DNA of 64,000 nucleotides from Symbiodinium natans (taxonomy: Eukaryota > Sar > Dinophyceae > Suessiales > Symbiodiniaceae): positions 415,203 to 479,202 of the forward strand of contig CAJNDS010000335.1 in the NCBI GenBank assembly GCA_905221605.1, in the 5' to 3' direction. Position numbers and translations under genes: made by a program. The notes under the pieces are model-generated. The model did no database searches and was not told the origin of the DNA. It worked only from the letters and a program-made list of their open reading frames with translations. How positions within the stretch are numbered: position 1 is the first letter of the stretch; each line of letters begins with the position of its first letter. Below are positions 47,401-51,418 of this stretch, in pieces.

Positions 47401-50379
47401 ACAAAGCCTCGTTGCTTTTCGCCAGATTGGCAACACCACGGGTTGAAATACAATTTAAAGGGCATCTTTCTTCCGACAGTGCGAGGATCAAGAATGTATA
47501 GCGCGGCAAAGGATTACAGGCTTCGTTGTTCAACAACTTTGCTCTCTCAGGAGCTCCGGTCCAACGTCTACCCACATCTACCGCAGAGTCAAAATAAACC
47601 CGACTCAGGTGTTCAAAGACTCTAGAACTTGGAAGGCCCGCCAAGGGGCCTTAATTAGGGTTGGCATTGCATCTGTTTAGGTTTAGGGAATCCAGGTAAG
47701 GCTGAGCGTTTCGGGTTTCGGGTTTAGGGTTGAGGGCTTAGCGGTTCGGGTTTAGGGTGTCGAGTTTAAGGGATTAAGTAAGGTCTATGAGACTTAAGAG
47801 TATGCACCCATGACCGATGACGCCACGACCTTCATTACCGGTGTAGAAGAACAGGGGGCCGCCCTCGCGGAAGCTGGCGTTGTGAACAAAGTAGCGCTGC
47901 GAAAACCTCACGAAGCTCAGCAAGTCGGGTTTCATTGCAAGTTGCAACAAGGCTTGCAGGTTCAACAGGGTTTTGAATGGGGTAGCCAAAAGCATGAGTA
48001 GTGAACTCTCATTTACGGTACTTATGCCCCGAATTGCCACTACCCATGAAAAACCAGTTATACCCAGTGCAGTATTGCCCACGGCCCAAGCCCCAGCAAA
48101 GCACAAACCTTTCTTAACCACCCTACTTAAAGAATCAAGGACTTAGTAGGTGGGTTGCAAGTAAGGTACCTATACTTCTGATATAATTATAAGCCCAATG
48201 ACGGTACTTGTAGCCCTACTTACTAAGTGCCCCGATCCTCCTTAAACCGTAAACCCCACACCCTATATACCCTAAACCCTAAACTGTCACTCGCGCCCTG
48301 AGGACTCCAAGTATCACCCCCGAAGTCTGGGCTCAAGCTTCAAAATGTGATGATGTGAGCTCCTTGCCCGAGGGGCTTCTTGGCTGAGTTCGGGTTTCGA
48401 GTTTAGGGTTGAGGCTGAAGGGTTTAGAGTTGAGGGTTTAGGCGTAAGGGTTCGGGTTTCCACAAACTGTAGACCCGAAACCGTTGAAAACAAAAAATAT
48501 TGGGATCTCTCGCCAACCTGGCTTCGAAAACGGACCTGACGTGAACCATTACTAGACCCAGGAGTAACCTAGGAATAAAAAGGGTACCCTGTGGTACCCT
48601 TTTTGGTTAAGGGGATTATAAGGGAATCCCAACCCTAAAAAAGGAAGTAAGGCCCTGATTATAGCGCCGATCTGTCCCACCTGACCATCCGTGCTCTGGC
48701 GCATATCACACCGGTTTGGGGTTTAGGAGGGAATTTGGGTTTAGGGTTTAGGTTTAGGGTTTAGGGTTTAGGGTTTAGGGTTTAGGGTTTAGGATTTTGG
48801 GTCATAGGCCCCCAACCAAAGGGACCCGTAATTAATATAGACCCCAAAAGAATAGGCTCCTCCTAGAACAAGGACCCCCAATAAGGTACTCCTAGTTTGG
48901 GAGACCCCCAAATGAGACAAAGCGGCGTCCGCTGGTCCGCAAAGTTCATGTGGTCCAGCTTTTGAGTGAAGAACTCGATGGACGGCTTGGGTATCCTTGT
49001 CCCCTCTAGACTAGAGGCTTAGGGTTCAGGGTTTAGGGTTTAGGGTTCAGGGTTCAGGGTTCAGGGTTTAGGGTTTAGGGTTTAGGGCTTAGGGTTTAGG
49101 ATTCTGAGGCGGGGAGAGCTGAGGACCCTCCCCCTATTGGGCTAGCGTATCTGGGCACACTCATCCGCTGCCCCCGAGGATGCTAACCCGAAACCCTAAT
49201 TCCTAAACCCTAAACCCTAACCCTAAATCCTAAACCCTAAACCCTAAATCCTAAACCCTAAACCCTAAATCCTAAATCCTAAAGCCTAAAAACTAATCCT
49301 TAAACCCTCTAAGCCCCATGTAAGCCCTGTACACCCTGTACCTGTCAACCCTGTAAACCCTCTAAACCCTCTAAACCCTAAGTCCTGTTGACGCACAAAA
49401 CTCCCCAACCCTTAGCCCCAGACTTAAACATACATTTCCCCGCCACAGAAATACCGTGGGGTTCAGGGTGAAGGTTGCTTTTAAGCTCTGCTACTCGAAA
49501 GGCTTGACATTCTCCTAAAAAACCAACACCTGTGGTTTGAAAAACCTAAACCCTAAACCCTAAACCCTAAACCCTAAACCCCAAACCCTAAGGTGCCCGA
49601 TGGTAATCCAAGGAAAGTAGGGCAGTTCCCAGGTTGGGGGGAGGCTCGGAGCCCCTTAGGGTTTAGGGCAACCCTTAGGGTTTAGGGTTTAGGGTTTAGG
49701 GTTTAGGGTTTAGGGTTTAGGGTAACCCTAGGGTTTAGGGTTTAGGGTTTAGGGTTTAGGGTTTGGGGTTTGGGGTTTGGGGTTTGGGGTTTGGGGTTTG
49801 GGGTTTGAGGTGCAGGGTTTAGGGTTTAGGGTTTAGGGATTGGGGTTTAGGGTTTAGGGTGGACATTGGGCCAGGACACTGGGAGACTGGATTCGGCTTC
49901 CACTGCACGCGGCCTCTCATGAGGCAACAAGGCGAAGGCTCAGGGTCCAAAGTGGCCCTGAAACCTCAGCCCTAAACCCCAAACCCTAAGCTCTAAACCC
50001 GAAACCCTGAACCCTACACCCTAACCCCAAACCCTAAACGCCAAACCCTAAGCTCTGTATAAACCCTAATTAAACCCTAAGCTCTAAACTCCGCACACCT
50101 CCATCCCTAGACGTTCACAGAGACTGGAATACTCCCATCAAAGTAGGGAGTACTCCTCACATAGGGTTCCAGAGGGTCCAAAGGCTTCATAGGCTCGTTG
50201 GGGCGGTTTGGACGGATTGGAGGGCTAATCATATAGGGTTTATAGGGGTTTGGGCTGCAAAATCTGCCTTGGAGTTTAGGGCTTAGGCTTCAGTTTTTAA
50301 TATAAAGAAGAAGGTACGAGCTGCCTGTCACTCGGGCCACCGCCAGCAGGACCAGGAGGCAATGAGTCTGGAGCGCCAT
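3763..50379 (-). CDS. Family S28 serine carboxypeptidase (Pro-Xaa carboxypeptidase / dipeptidyl-peptidase II type), 26 exons
   Basis: Secreted or lysosomal serine peptidase that in this family removes residues next to proline. Exons (minus, 5' to 3'): 50318-50379, 49880-49915, 48927-48995, 47830-47906, 47092-47121, 46390-46447, 45791-45851, 45300-45346, 44122-44148, 43687-43754, 43128-43155, 42813-42882, 40988-41039, 40324-40383, 38664-38749, 36553-36615, 35721-35769, 34863-34920, 33686-33765, 32932-32997, 31445-31499, 7920-7955, 6872-6912, 5852-5907, 4829-4862, 3763-3824. They sum to 1431 nt (476 aa plus stop), close to the usual S28 length of about 490. Seen in order: signal peptide, [46 protein letters not shown] (nucleophile Ser), [56 protein letters not shown] (Asp), LGAHHLDLR (His). 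Donors are 16 GC, 6 GT, 3 GA. Boundaries were chosen from phase and family alignment; the ends of exons 13 and 15 are the least certain. Nothing indicates a pseudogene. Confidence 0.9.
4829..4862 (-). CDS. S28 peptidase exon 25 (catalytic His, AHHLDLR)
   Basis: A 34-nt exon encoding [11 protein letters not shown]. The conserved HH pair of GAHHLDLR supplies the catalytic histidine. CAG|G acceptor, GC donor. Confidence 0.95.
5593..5641. repeat. (TA)n / (TATG)n microsatellite
   Basis: TATACATATA followed by (TA)n and (TATG)n. Similar AT microsatellites lie at 11884-11905, 17188-17233, 33456-33492, 56010-56075 and 59821-59845. Confidence 0.9.
5852..5907 (-). CDS. S28 peptidase exon 24
   Basis: Encodes [18 protein letters not shown] after a split Gly; corresponds to the family GGxL....SLxxxxIxxGAHHLDL strand. 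CAG|G acceptor, GC donor in phase 0. Confidence 0.92.
6872..6912 (-). CDS. S28 peptidase exon 23 (catalytic Asp, SNGLLDPWH)
   Basis: Encodes [13 protein letters not shown] with split codons at both ends. The Asp of NGxxDPW is the charge-relay aspartate of S28. AAAG|G acceptor formed by the end of a CCCTAAA unit; GC donor. Confidence 0.95.
6917..7143. repeat. Long TTTAGGG array
   Basis: Around 30 almost perfect TTTAGGG heptamers directly upstream of S28 exon 23. The few variants are TTTATGG and a lost T. Intronic interstitial telomere-like repeat. Confidence 0.95.
7920..7955 (-). CDS. S28 peptidase exon 22 (FGGxxxxxASK)
   Basis: A 36-nt exon encoding [11 protein letters not shown] plus two bases of Lys, matching the family run YGGxxIxxASxIIFSNG. 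CAG|G acceptor; GA donor, since AA|GA joins G|ATCATC to give SKIIFSNG. Confidence 0.88.
8602..8691 (-). CDS. Possible terminal exon in S28 intron 21
   Basis: Acceptor CTAAG|G followed by an open frame [20 protein letters not shown] then PQSFPDSWE and TAG at 8602-8604. It is the last coding-like island before S28 exon 22, so it could close the nested gene. Unknown family. Confidence 0.3.
   Translation of the reverse strand: MSSRIQFEIAYSRALGDSFRPQSFPDSWE
9474..9597. mobile_element. Palindromic element, family A
   Basis: Inverted repeat with arms AACCCAATTATAACCGTACT and GTACAGTTAGAATTGGGTT around TATAGGGCACTTAAGGGGC, ending in GAACCTCCAAGTA. Related copies: about 37797-37927, 51565-51672, 58005-58123 and 63288-63398, four of them inside introns or flanking exons. 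Non-coding, MITE- or introner-like. Confidence 0.7.
9663..9914. repeat. Long CCCTAAA array
   Basis: More than 30 CCCTAAA heptamers with a short degenerate middle (CCCTACA). One of the longest tracts in the window; lies in the 23.5-kb S28 intron. Confidence 0.95.
12975..13115. other. Coding-like unique island, strand undecided
   Basis: About 140 nt of unique sequence open on both strands: minus reads [20 protein letters not shown]..., plus reads [20 protein letters not shown].... Typical of exon islands here, but strand and frame cannot be chosen by eye. Confidence 0.2.
13397..13553. repeat. CCCTAAA array
   Basis: About 22 heptamers, nearly perfect except two CCTAAAG units. Confidence 0.95.
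13908..14220. repeat. Variant array CCCAAAA / CCCAACA
   Basis: Over 40 heptamers in which the T of CCCTAAA is replaced by A (CCCAAAA), with a central block of CCCAACA. It merges into CCCTAAA at the right edge. The period of seven is kept, so it is a locally spread variant of the telomere-like unit. Confidence 0.95.
14341..14471. repeat. CCCTAAA array with CCCTAGC variants
   Basis: About 18 heptamers with interspersed CCCTAGC units at the left side. Confidence 0.9.
14725..14865 (-). CDS. Possible exon in S28 intron 21
   Basis: About 140 nt of unique GC-rich sequence between a long CCCTAAA array and a degenerate TTTAGGG stretch. The minus strand reads [20 protein letters not shown] then [13 protein letters not shown]. 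No family recognised. Confidence 0.25.
16601..16690. mobile_element. 90-bp palindromic MITE-like element
   Basis: Near-perfect 18-nt terminal inverted repeats CTACAGGGTGGGGCCCCC and its complement enclose a small internal hairpin containing TTATAAGT. No coding capacity. Resembles a non-autonomous palindromic element or introner. Confidence 0.75.
17640..18620. repeat. AT-rich tandem repeat, unit about 310-400 bp, three copies
   Basis: Recurring landmarks: ATGAATATGTAAACATAAG at about 17826, 18229 and 18539; GGCCTTTACTAACTACTTTT at about 17932 and 18337 (a degenerate copy near 17595); AAGCAGTATTCTTGTG at about 17912 and 18318. Markedly AT-rich and free of telomere-like heptamers, unlike its surroundings, so probably an inserted foreign or mobile block. 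Confidence 0.8.
19186..19236. repeat. Octamer variant CCCTAAAA array
   Basis: About six CCCTAAAA octamers following a CCCTAAA run; an extra A has been spread through the local array. Confidence 0.9.
19311..19468. repeat. Extreme G-rich tract (G-runs separated by TA)
   Basis: About 150 nt made of runs of 7-18 G separated by TA on the plus strand, ending in CCCGCC. Open proline-rich frames on the minus strand are translations of this repeat. Strong G-quadruplex potential. Confidence 0.9.
20893..21033. repeat. TTTAGGG array
   Basis: About 20 heptamers, flanked on both sides by related sequences containing CCCCTA.TATTT, so the array sits inside a short inverted repeat. Confidence 0.9.
21652..21766. 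mobile_element. Palindromic element, family B
   Basis: Terminal inverted repeats GATCGGGGCACTTAGTAAG and CTGACTAAGTGCCCCGATC. Copies with the same right end (CTTACTAAGTGCCCCGATCC) lie at about 31886-31965, 32685-32800 and 48142-48242, the last two and 31886 in S28 introns. Confidence 0.75.
21993..22195. repeat. Variant array TTCAGGG, then TTTAGGG, then TTGAGGG
   Basis: Thirteen or so TTCAGGG units, then TTTAGGG, then TTGAGGG units. Three successive homogenised variants of one heptamer in a single tract. Confidence 0.95.
22211..22300 (-). CDS. Possible exon in S28 intron 21
   Basis: Unique GC-rich island preceded by CCCAG on the minus strand, reading [20 protein letters not shown] then EGGSEHPEA. 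Lies between TTTAGGG tracts as all other exons here do. No family recognised. Confidence 0.3.
22420..22530 (-). CDS. Possible exon in S28 intron 21
   Basis: Unique island open on the minus strand, reading [20 protein letters not shown] then [12 protein letters not shown]. Position between telomere-like tracts fits an exon, but no family or phase link was established. Confidence 0.2.
22543..22657. repeat. CCCTAAA array
   Basis: Sixteen near-perfect heptamers next to the minisatellite at 22870. Confidence 0.95.
22870..23290. repeat. Minisatellite, unit about 35-45 bp with ACCATTTCTGAGC
   Basis: About ten diverged copies of a unit built from ACCATTTCTGAGCTTTTTTG and GGCTTCTCCCAG. Open frames across it (for example [16 protein letters not shown] on the minus strand) follow the unit and change frame between units, so they are repeat translations. 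The same family recurs at 58545-58890 and 59405-59620. Confidence 0.9.
23545..23930. repeat. Tandem or inverted-context duplication of a about 180-bp unit
   Basis: Segments GTCGAGGGGCAGCG and GATGCCAAACGC occur twice (near 23627/23743 and 23710/23828), and ATGAAGGGC.ACCCCC followed by TCAAGGG occurs at 23550 and 23862. The unit lies next to the minisatellite and may be part of the same composite element. A plus-strand frame ([16 protein letters not shown]...) crosses the first copy only. Confidence 0.6.
24290..24385 (-). CDS. Possible exon in S28 intron 21
   Basis: Non-repetitive island open in two minus-strand frames. The frame that accepts the phase of the 25658-25709 exon reads [20 protein letters not shown]; the other reads [20 protein letters not shown]. 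Both are plausible, so neither is asserted. Confidence 0.25.
24560..24808 (-). CDS. Possible exon or small ORF, unknown
   Basis: About 250 nt of unique sequence open on the minus strand ([20 protein letters not shown]..., later [20 protein letters not shown]). Arg-rich, no recognised domain, flanked by degenerate CCCTAAA. It could be an exon of the nested gene or chance. Confidence 0.2.
25658..28992 (-). CDS. Unrecognised gene nested in S28 intron 21 (five in-phase exons, partial)
   Basis: Five islands join in phase: 28910-28992 ([20 protein letters not shown]...), 27420-27471 ([17 protein letters not shown]), 26478-26530 ([17 protein letters not shown]), 26242-26317 ([20 protein letters not shown]...), 25658-25709 ([17 protein letters not shown]). 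Donors in order are GT, GT, GT, GC, GC. The joined reading frame is open throughout, on the same strand as the host gene and embedded in TTTAGGG tracts in the same way. I do not recognise the family. Neither end is defined; the neighbouring islands 30339-30555 (upstream) and 24290-24390, 22211-22300, 8602-8691 (downstream) may belong to it. The exon order is inferred from position and phase only. Confidence 0.5.
30339..30555 (-). CDS. Coding island of unknown family in S28 intron 21
   Basis: A 217-nt island with strongly GC-biased third positions, reading [20 protein letters not shown], then [19 protein letters not shown], and ending [16 protein letters not shown]. Acceptor ATCAAG|A, GC donor in phase 1. 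The opposite strand is also open but reads less like protein. Possibly a 5' exon of the nested gene; the linking exon to 28992 was not established. Confidence 0.5.
31445..31499 (-). CDS. S28 peptidase exon 21
   Basis: Encodes [17 protein letters not shown] within split Asp and Trp codons; corresponds to the family's xxYCxxxFGVxPRxxW stretch, here shortened. Acceptor ATCAG|A. It ends at a GA donor in phase 2, the only one that joins exon 22 in frame. The next intron is 23.5 kb. Confidence 0.7.
31565..31597. repeat. Poly-C tract
   Basis: More than 25 consecutive C. Similar C runs at about 1563-1600, 18916-18936, 35384-35404 and 54114-54134; all lie in introns or spacers. Confidence 0.95.
32685..32800. 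mobile_element. Palindromic element, family B copy
   Basis: GGTTAGTAAGTGGGTTATAA arm and TTACTTACTCAGTGCCCGG end. In S28 intron 20, beside another B copy at about 31886-31965. Confidence 0.65.
32932..32997 (-). CDS. S28 peptidase exon 20 (DMFPPR)
   Basis: Completes Cys and encodes [20 protein letters not shown] then F. TDMFPP is conserved in S28. AAG|G acceptor, GT donor. Confidence 0.93.
33010..33118. mobile_element. Dispersed element, family C
   Basis: Conserved order: GGAGTAACCTAGGAATAAAA, AGGGTACC, GGGGATTATAAGGGAAC, CCTAAAAAA, and GCTCCCGGTCCTAG. Copies at about 6437-6555, 27028-27125, 34655-34755, 48552-48662 and 63775-63878. Short and non-coding; most lie in introns. Confidence 0.75.
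33686..33765 (-). CDS. S28 peptidase exon 19 (AWDYQMC)
   Basis: Encodes [20 protein letters not shown] then AWDYQM and one base of Cys. The W-x-YQ-x-C-TE motif lines the S28 active site. CAG|G acceptor; GC donor chosen because it restores CTE with the next exon. Confidence 0.92.
34655..34755. mobile_element. Dispersed element, family C copy
   Basis: GAGCAGCCTAGGAATCAAAA, GGGCACCCTTTT, then GCCTGCTCTGGGTCCGAG. In S28 intron 18. Confidence 0.65.
34863..34920 (-). CDS. S28 peptidase exon 18
   Basis: Encodes [18 protein letters not shown] plus two bases of Met; corresponds to the helix LxDAVxVFYN and the following Cys. NMT fits an N-glycosylation site. CAG|G acceptor, GT donor in phase 2. Confidence 0.88.
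35721..35769 (-). CDS. S28 peptidase exon 17
   Basis: Encodes [16 protein letters not shown] and one base of Gly; follows LPAWP as in the family pattern PVxxAC. CAG|G acceptor, GC donor. Confidence 0.88.
36553..36615 (-). CDS. S28 peptidase exon 16 (NYPYPSSF...LPAWP)
   Basis: Encodes [20 protein letters not shown] plus P. AMxNYPYPSxFLxPLPAWP is one of the most diagnostic S28 stretches. GAG|G acceptor, GC donor, phase 0 at both ends. Confidence 0.95.
37556..37684. mobile_element. Dispersed element, family E
   Basis: Landmarks: AGTATGGGCCCTTACAAGGG, GGGCACATACATCAGAACCC, and GGGCCCATGAAAACTACCCT. Copies at about 4391-4530, 32196-32327, 37960-38115, 40736-40833, 54733-54812 and 58346-58445. 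Ends are mutually inverted GGGCCC-rich arms. Confidence 0.7.
37797..37927. mobile_element. Palindromic element, family A copy
   Basis: Same plan as 9474-9597: GTAACCCAGTTCTAAC arm, TATTAGGGCACTCAAAAGG centre, and the shared end GACCTCCAAGTAC. In S28 intron 15. Confidence 0.65.
38664..38749 (-). CDS. S28 peptidase exon 15 (SKS-domain helix)
   Basis: Encodes [20 protein letters not shown] and then ARTHRPIC. Matches the FxLCxxL...DxxxFL stretch of the S28 helical domain. AG|G acceptor. The 3' end is set at a GA donor; a GC donor after LQY is an alternative in the same phase. Confidence 0.85.
39406..39522. mobile_element. Dispersed element, family H
   Basis: Shares CTGAGTTCAT, CTTTCAG.TCTA, CCCAAAAAGTGTAAAGTG and ATTCAGCTACTAAGC with 11962-12056. 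Two copies only. Confidence 0.65.
39860..39945. repeat. Dispersed short repeat with TTCTTAAGCAA
   Basis: GTTGGGGTTCTTAAGCAAAT followed by AGTAGA recurs near 28376-28400 and 42298-42330. Function unknown; possibly part of a larger diverged element. Confidence 0.5.
40324..40383 (-). CDS. S28 peptidase exon 14 (C..VVRSAF)
   Basis: Encodes [19 protein letters not shown] with a split leading codon. Matches the family segment CxxxVRxAFxxI, whose Cys forms a disulfide in known structures. Acceptor AAAG|C, GC donor in phase 1. Confidence 0.9.
40988..41039 (-). CDS. S28 peptidase exon 13 (FYKLVTED)
   Basis: Encodes [17 protein letters not shown] and one base of the next codon; matches the family FYxxVTxDF segment. 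CAG|A acceptor. GC donor; a second GC four bases upstream would also be possible, so this 3' edge is less certain. Confidence 0.85.
41499..41843 (-). CDS. Hypothetical 114-aa ORF inside S28 intron 12
   Basis: ATG at 41843 lies just after a telomere-like array; the frame reads [20 protein letters not shown]..., a basic stretch [17 protein letters not shown], then [20 protein letters not shown] and [15 protein letters not shown], to a stop at 41499. Third positions are GC-rich, so it looks coding. S28 exons 12 and 13 join directly in phase across it, so it is not part of that protein. Its stop lies in a palindromic repeat, so the true 3' end may be a splice donor near 41520. Family not recognised. 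Confidence 0.4.
   Translation of the reverse strand: MNATPSGSKTPELSEGVRRRKWFLADKKSTKRNVKKGKRTHGETVIKHNKDMNRFLLTDALALAAVFLDGWLSKHFRSQESRPGWSLSMCHTALNNYSVLYETVSRGSDGSLRK
41853..42126. repeat. Two CCCTAAA arrays in S28 intron 12
   Basis: Arrays at 41853-41960 and 42033-42125, separated by about 70 nt of unique sequence, next to the ORF ending at 41843. Confidence 0.95.
42170..42262. mobile_element. Dispersed element, family G
   Basis: Contains AAGTAGCTA, GGAACCCAGAACCA and AAAGTATGGTACTCC. Copies at 42485-42545 and at about 357-490, so three related fragments, two of them in one intron. Confidence 0.65.
42813..42882 (-). CDS. S28 peptidase exon 12 (LAASAPI)
   Basis: Completes Lys and encodes [20 protein letters not shown] then LID. 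[16 protein letters not shown] is strongly conserved in S28. CAG|G acceptor, GC donor, phase 0 end. Confidence 0.94.
43128..43155 (-). CDS. S28 peptidase micro-exon 11 (MLSAWARI)
   Basis: A 28-nt micro-exon completing Gly and encoding MLSAWARI plus two bases of Lys. Family sequence after the nucleophile elbow is MLAAWFRMKYP. AAG|G acceptor, GC donor. Confidence 0.9.
43687..43754 (-). CDS. S28 peptidase exon 10 (nucleophile Ser, GGSYGG)
   Basis: Encodes [20 protein letters not shown] followed by YG, the nucleophile elbow GGSYGGM of S28 with the catalytic serine. TTAG|A acceptor; GC donor after a single G that starts the last Gly codon. Confidence 0.93.
43972..44099. repeat. CCCTAGA then CCCTAAA array in S28 intron 9
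   Basis: Six CCCTAGA units followed by about eleven CCCTAAA units; ends 22 nt from micro-exon 9. Confidence 0.95.
44122..44148 (-). CDS. S28 peptidase micro-exon 9
   Basis: A 27-nt micro-exon encoding LVTHLSAA with split Ala and Arg codons at its ends; it continues the helix ADYAxLxxHL. AG|G acceptor, GC donor. It is the shortest exon found and is supported by phase on both sides. Confidence 0.85.
44636..44766. repeat. GGCCTTA variants then TTTAGGG array
   Basis: A short run of GGGCCTT/AGGCCTT units passes into about 14 TTTAGGG heptamers. Located in S28 intron 8. Confidence 0.9.
45300..45346 (-). CDS. S28 peptidase exon 8 (YLSxxQxLADYA)
   Basis: Encodes [16 protein letters not shown] up to a split Ala codon GC|G. 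Family members read YLTxEQALADYA here. CAG|G acceptor, GC donor. Confidence 0.92.
45791..45851 (-). CDS. S28 peptidase exon 7 (YYGETLPLG)
   Basis: Completes Arg and encodes [20 protein letters not shown], the classic (R)YYGxSLPFG segment. The donor is GTTTAGGG: the telomere-like array begins directly at the exon end and supplies the GT. Confidence 0.93.
46186..46345. repeat. CCCTAAA array with CCCTGAA block
   Basis: About 20 heptamers in S28 intron 6, including five successive CCCTGAA units. Confidence 0.95.
46390..46447 (-). CDS. S28 peptidase exon 6 ([14 protein letters not shown])
   Basis: Encodes [18 protein letters not shown] and the first two bases of Arg. This is the beta strand before the conserved EHRYYG turn. 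CAG|G acceptor; GC donor splitting the Arg codon AG|G. Confidence 0.92.
46650..46755. mobile_element. Palindromic element, family F
   Basis: Inverted arms GGGGGTTTACGAAAATGAGG and CCTAGTTTCGGAAACCCCC. Copies at about 33495-33590, 39541-39640, 41401-41512 (partial) and 48797-48914. Confidence 0.7.
47092..47121 (-). CDS. S28 peptidase micro-exon 5 (FYxNTG)
   Basis: A 30-nt micro-exon encoding [11 protein letters not shown] across its two split glycine codons, matching the family segment between YTGNEG and the DEFGAL helix (xxFxxNTG). AAG|G acceptor, GC donor. Phases on both sides fit exactly. Confidence 0.85.
47196..47290. repeat. Nonamer variant TTTTTAGGG array
   Basis: About ten units of TTTTTAGGG, two T longer than the usual heptamer, followed by G-runs at 47300-47320. 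In S28 intron 4. Confidence 0.9.
47830..47906 (-). CDS. S28 peptidase exon 4 (TFSQRYFV...FFYTGNEG)
   Basis: Encodes [20 protein letters not shown] then YTGNE. Both the QRY(F/L)V strand and the L-FYTGNEG turn are hallmarks of S28. AG|G acceptor, GT donor in phase 1. Confidence 0.92.
48142..48242. mobile_element. Palindromic element, family B copy
   Basis: Starts GGACTTAGTAGGTGGGTTG and ends CTTACTAAGTGCCCCGATCC. In S28 intron 3. Confidence 0.65.
48552..48662. mobile_element. Dispersed element, family C copy
   Basis: GAGTAACCTAGGAATAAAAA, a GGGTACCCTGTGGTACCC palindrome, then GGGGATTATAAGGGAATCCC. In S28 intron 3. Confidence 0.7.
48927..48995 (-). CDS. S28 peptidase exon 3 (FTQxLDH motif)
   Basis: Encodes [18 protein letters not shown] followed by ADQR, the start of the mature S28 domain, where the family has the pattern YFxQxLDHFN. 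AG|G acceptor; GC donor after AC, so that ACG (Thr) is completed by the next exon to give the family motif TFxQRYF. Confidence 0.85.
49880..49915 (-). CDS. S28 peptidase exon 2 (propeptide region)
   Basis: A 36-nt exon read [12 protein letters not shown] after joining to its neighbours. It was chosen because its phase (one leading base, two trailing) is the one that links exon 1 to exon 3; the acceptor is AG|A and the donor GT. There is no strong family motif here, so it rests on phase and position. Confidence 0.6.
50318..50379 (-). CDS. S28 peptidase exon 1: start codon and signal peptide
   Basis: ATG at 50377-50379 opens [20 protein letters not shown], a short n-region, a hydrophobic LLVLLAVA core and small residues suited to signal-peptidase cleavage. 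The exon ends at a GT donor in phase 2. It marks the protein for the secretory pathway, as expected for S28 enzymes. Transcription start and any spliced-leader acceptor upstream were not identified. Confidence 0.8.
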
Positions 50380-51386
50380 GGTGCGAGTCAAGCCTTCTTG
50401 CGACACCTCTCTCACTTCCCTTCATGGCTATATCCCGCAAGGCATACTGCCAGTAGGCTCAGTGCATCGTGTAGGACATGTCCACAGTTCAACCCTGTTA
50501 GGGGTTTAGGGTTTGGGGTTTAATCTCACGACCCTATCCTGGACGGCGGATTTTGGATTGTGACACGGTGCAACTGAGCCAGAATACGCGCAGTCGTCAC
50601 TCCAGCCTGTGCTAGCGTGTTAGAGTTCAGTAAAGGACATGGGGCTTACAAGATTCAGGGTTTAGGGTTCACTTGCGGGGTAACTGCCGGAGCACGTGGC
50701 ATGGCCGGTGGTGCGGGAAGACCGGCGCTGAGAGGCCTTCTACATGCCATCGCGAACCCTCCAAGCCATATGGGCATAGCCTCGTCCCGAACAATACACC
50801 ACAATCATCCAAAATCCCGAAGCCCTACCACCACCCACACCCTACACTTCATCTCACCATGCGAAATCCAAAGCCCATGCTTCAGAGATGCAGGGGTACG
50901 GGTTTAAGGTGTAGGGCATAGGCAACGTAGTTTGGATAAGAGGTAGTGGCCCGAAACACCAAGTAAGGATGGGGAGTAGTGCTCGCAACCCACGCTTGAC
51001 GCTTAGCCCTAATCAAGCTAAGGTTTAGGTTTTAGGGCGTATAAGATCCTAAATCCCTAAACCCTAAACCCTAAACCCTAATTAAACCCCTTAAACCACG
51101 CAAACCCATAGCCTGGTCGGTTCCTGCGCCTTTACATTGTTCTTGCCGGACTCTGGGACCAGAATCCATTATACGTGAGCAGGATGACTCAAAACACCCT
51201 AAAGCTCTGAACCCCTAAACTCTAAACGTTCGATTTAGGGTTTAGGGTTTGGGGTTTAGGGTTTCGGGTTCGGGGTTTAGGGTTTAGGGTTTAGGGTTTA
51301 GGGTTTGGGGTTTAGGGTTTAGGGCTTAGGGTTTAGGGTTTAGGGTTTAGGGTTTAGGGTTTAGGGTTGAGAGATGAGGCCGCTGC

Positions 51387-51418
51387 CGCTTCACATCGCG
51401 GATGACCTTCACAGCCAC
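51387..51418 (-). CDS. Kinase exon: VAVK lysine
   Basis: CAG|G acceptor then VAVKVIRDVK, carrying the subdomain II lysine; GC donor inside the following Arg codon. Confidence 0.8.

Noticed and set aside
47393-47644. Minus and plus ORFs between S28 exons 4 and 5
   Set aside because: Exons 4 and 5 join directly in frame; both overlapping frames look equally random and no splice sites of matching phase were needed.
3763-50379. Two tandem S28 genes instead of one
   Set aside because: No N-terminal S28 motif occurs below 31 kb and no C-terminal motif above 8 kb; the two sets are complementary and join in phase at a split Trp codon.
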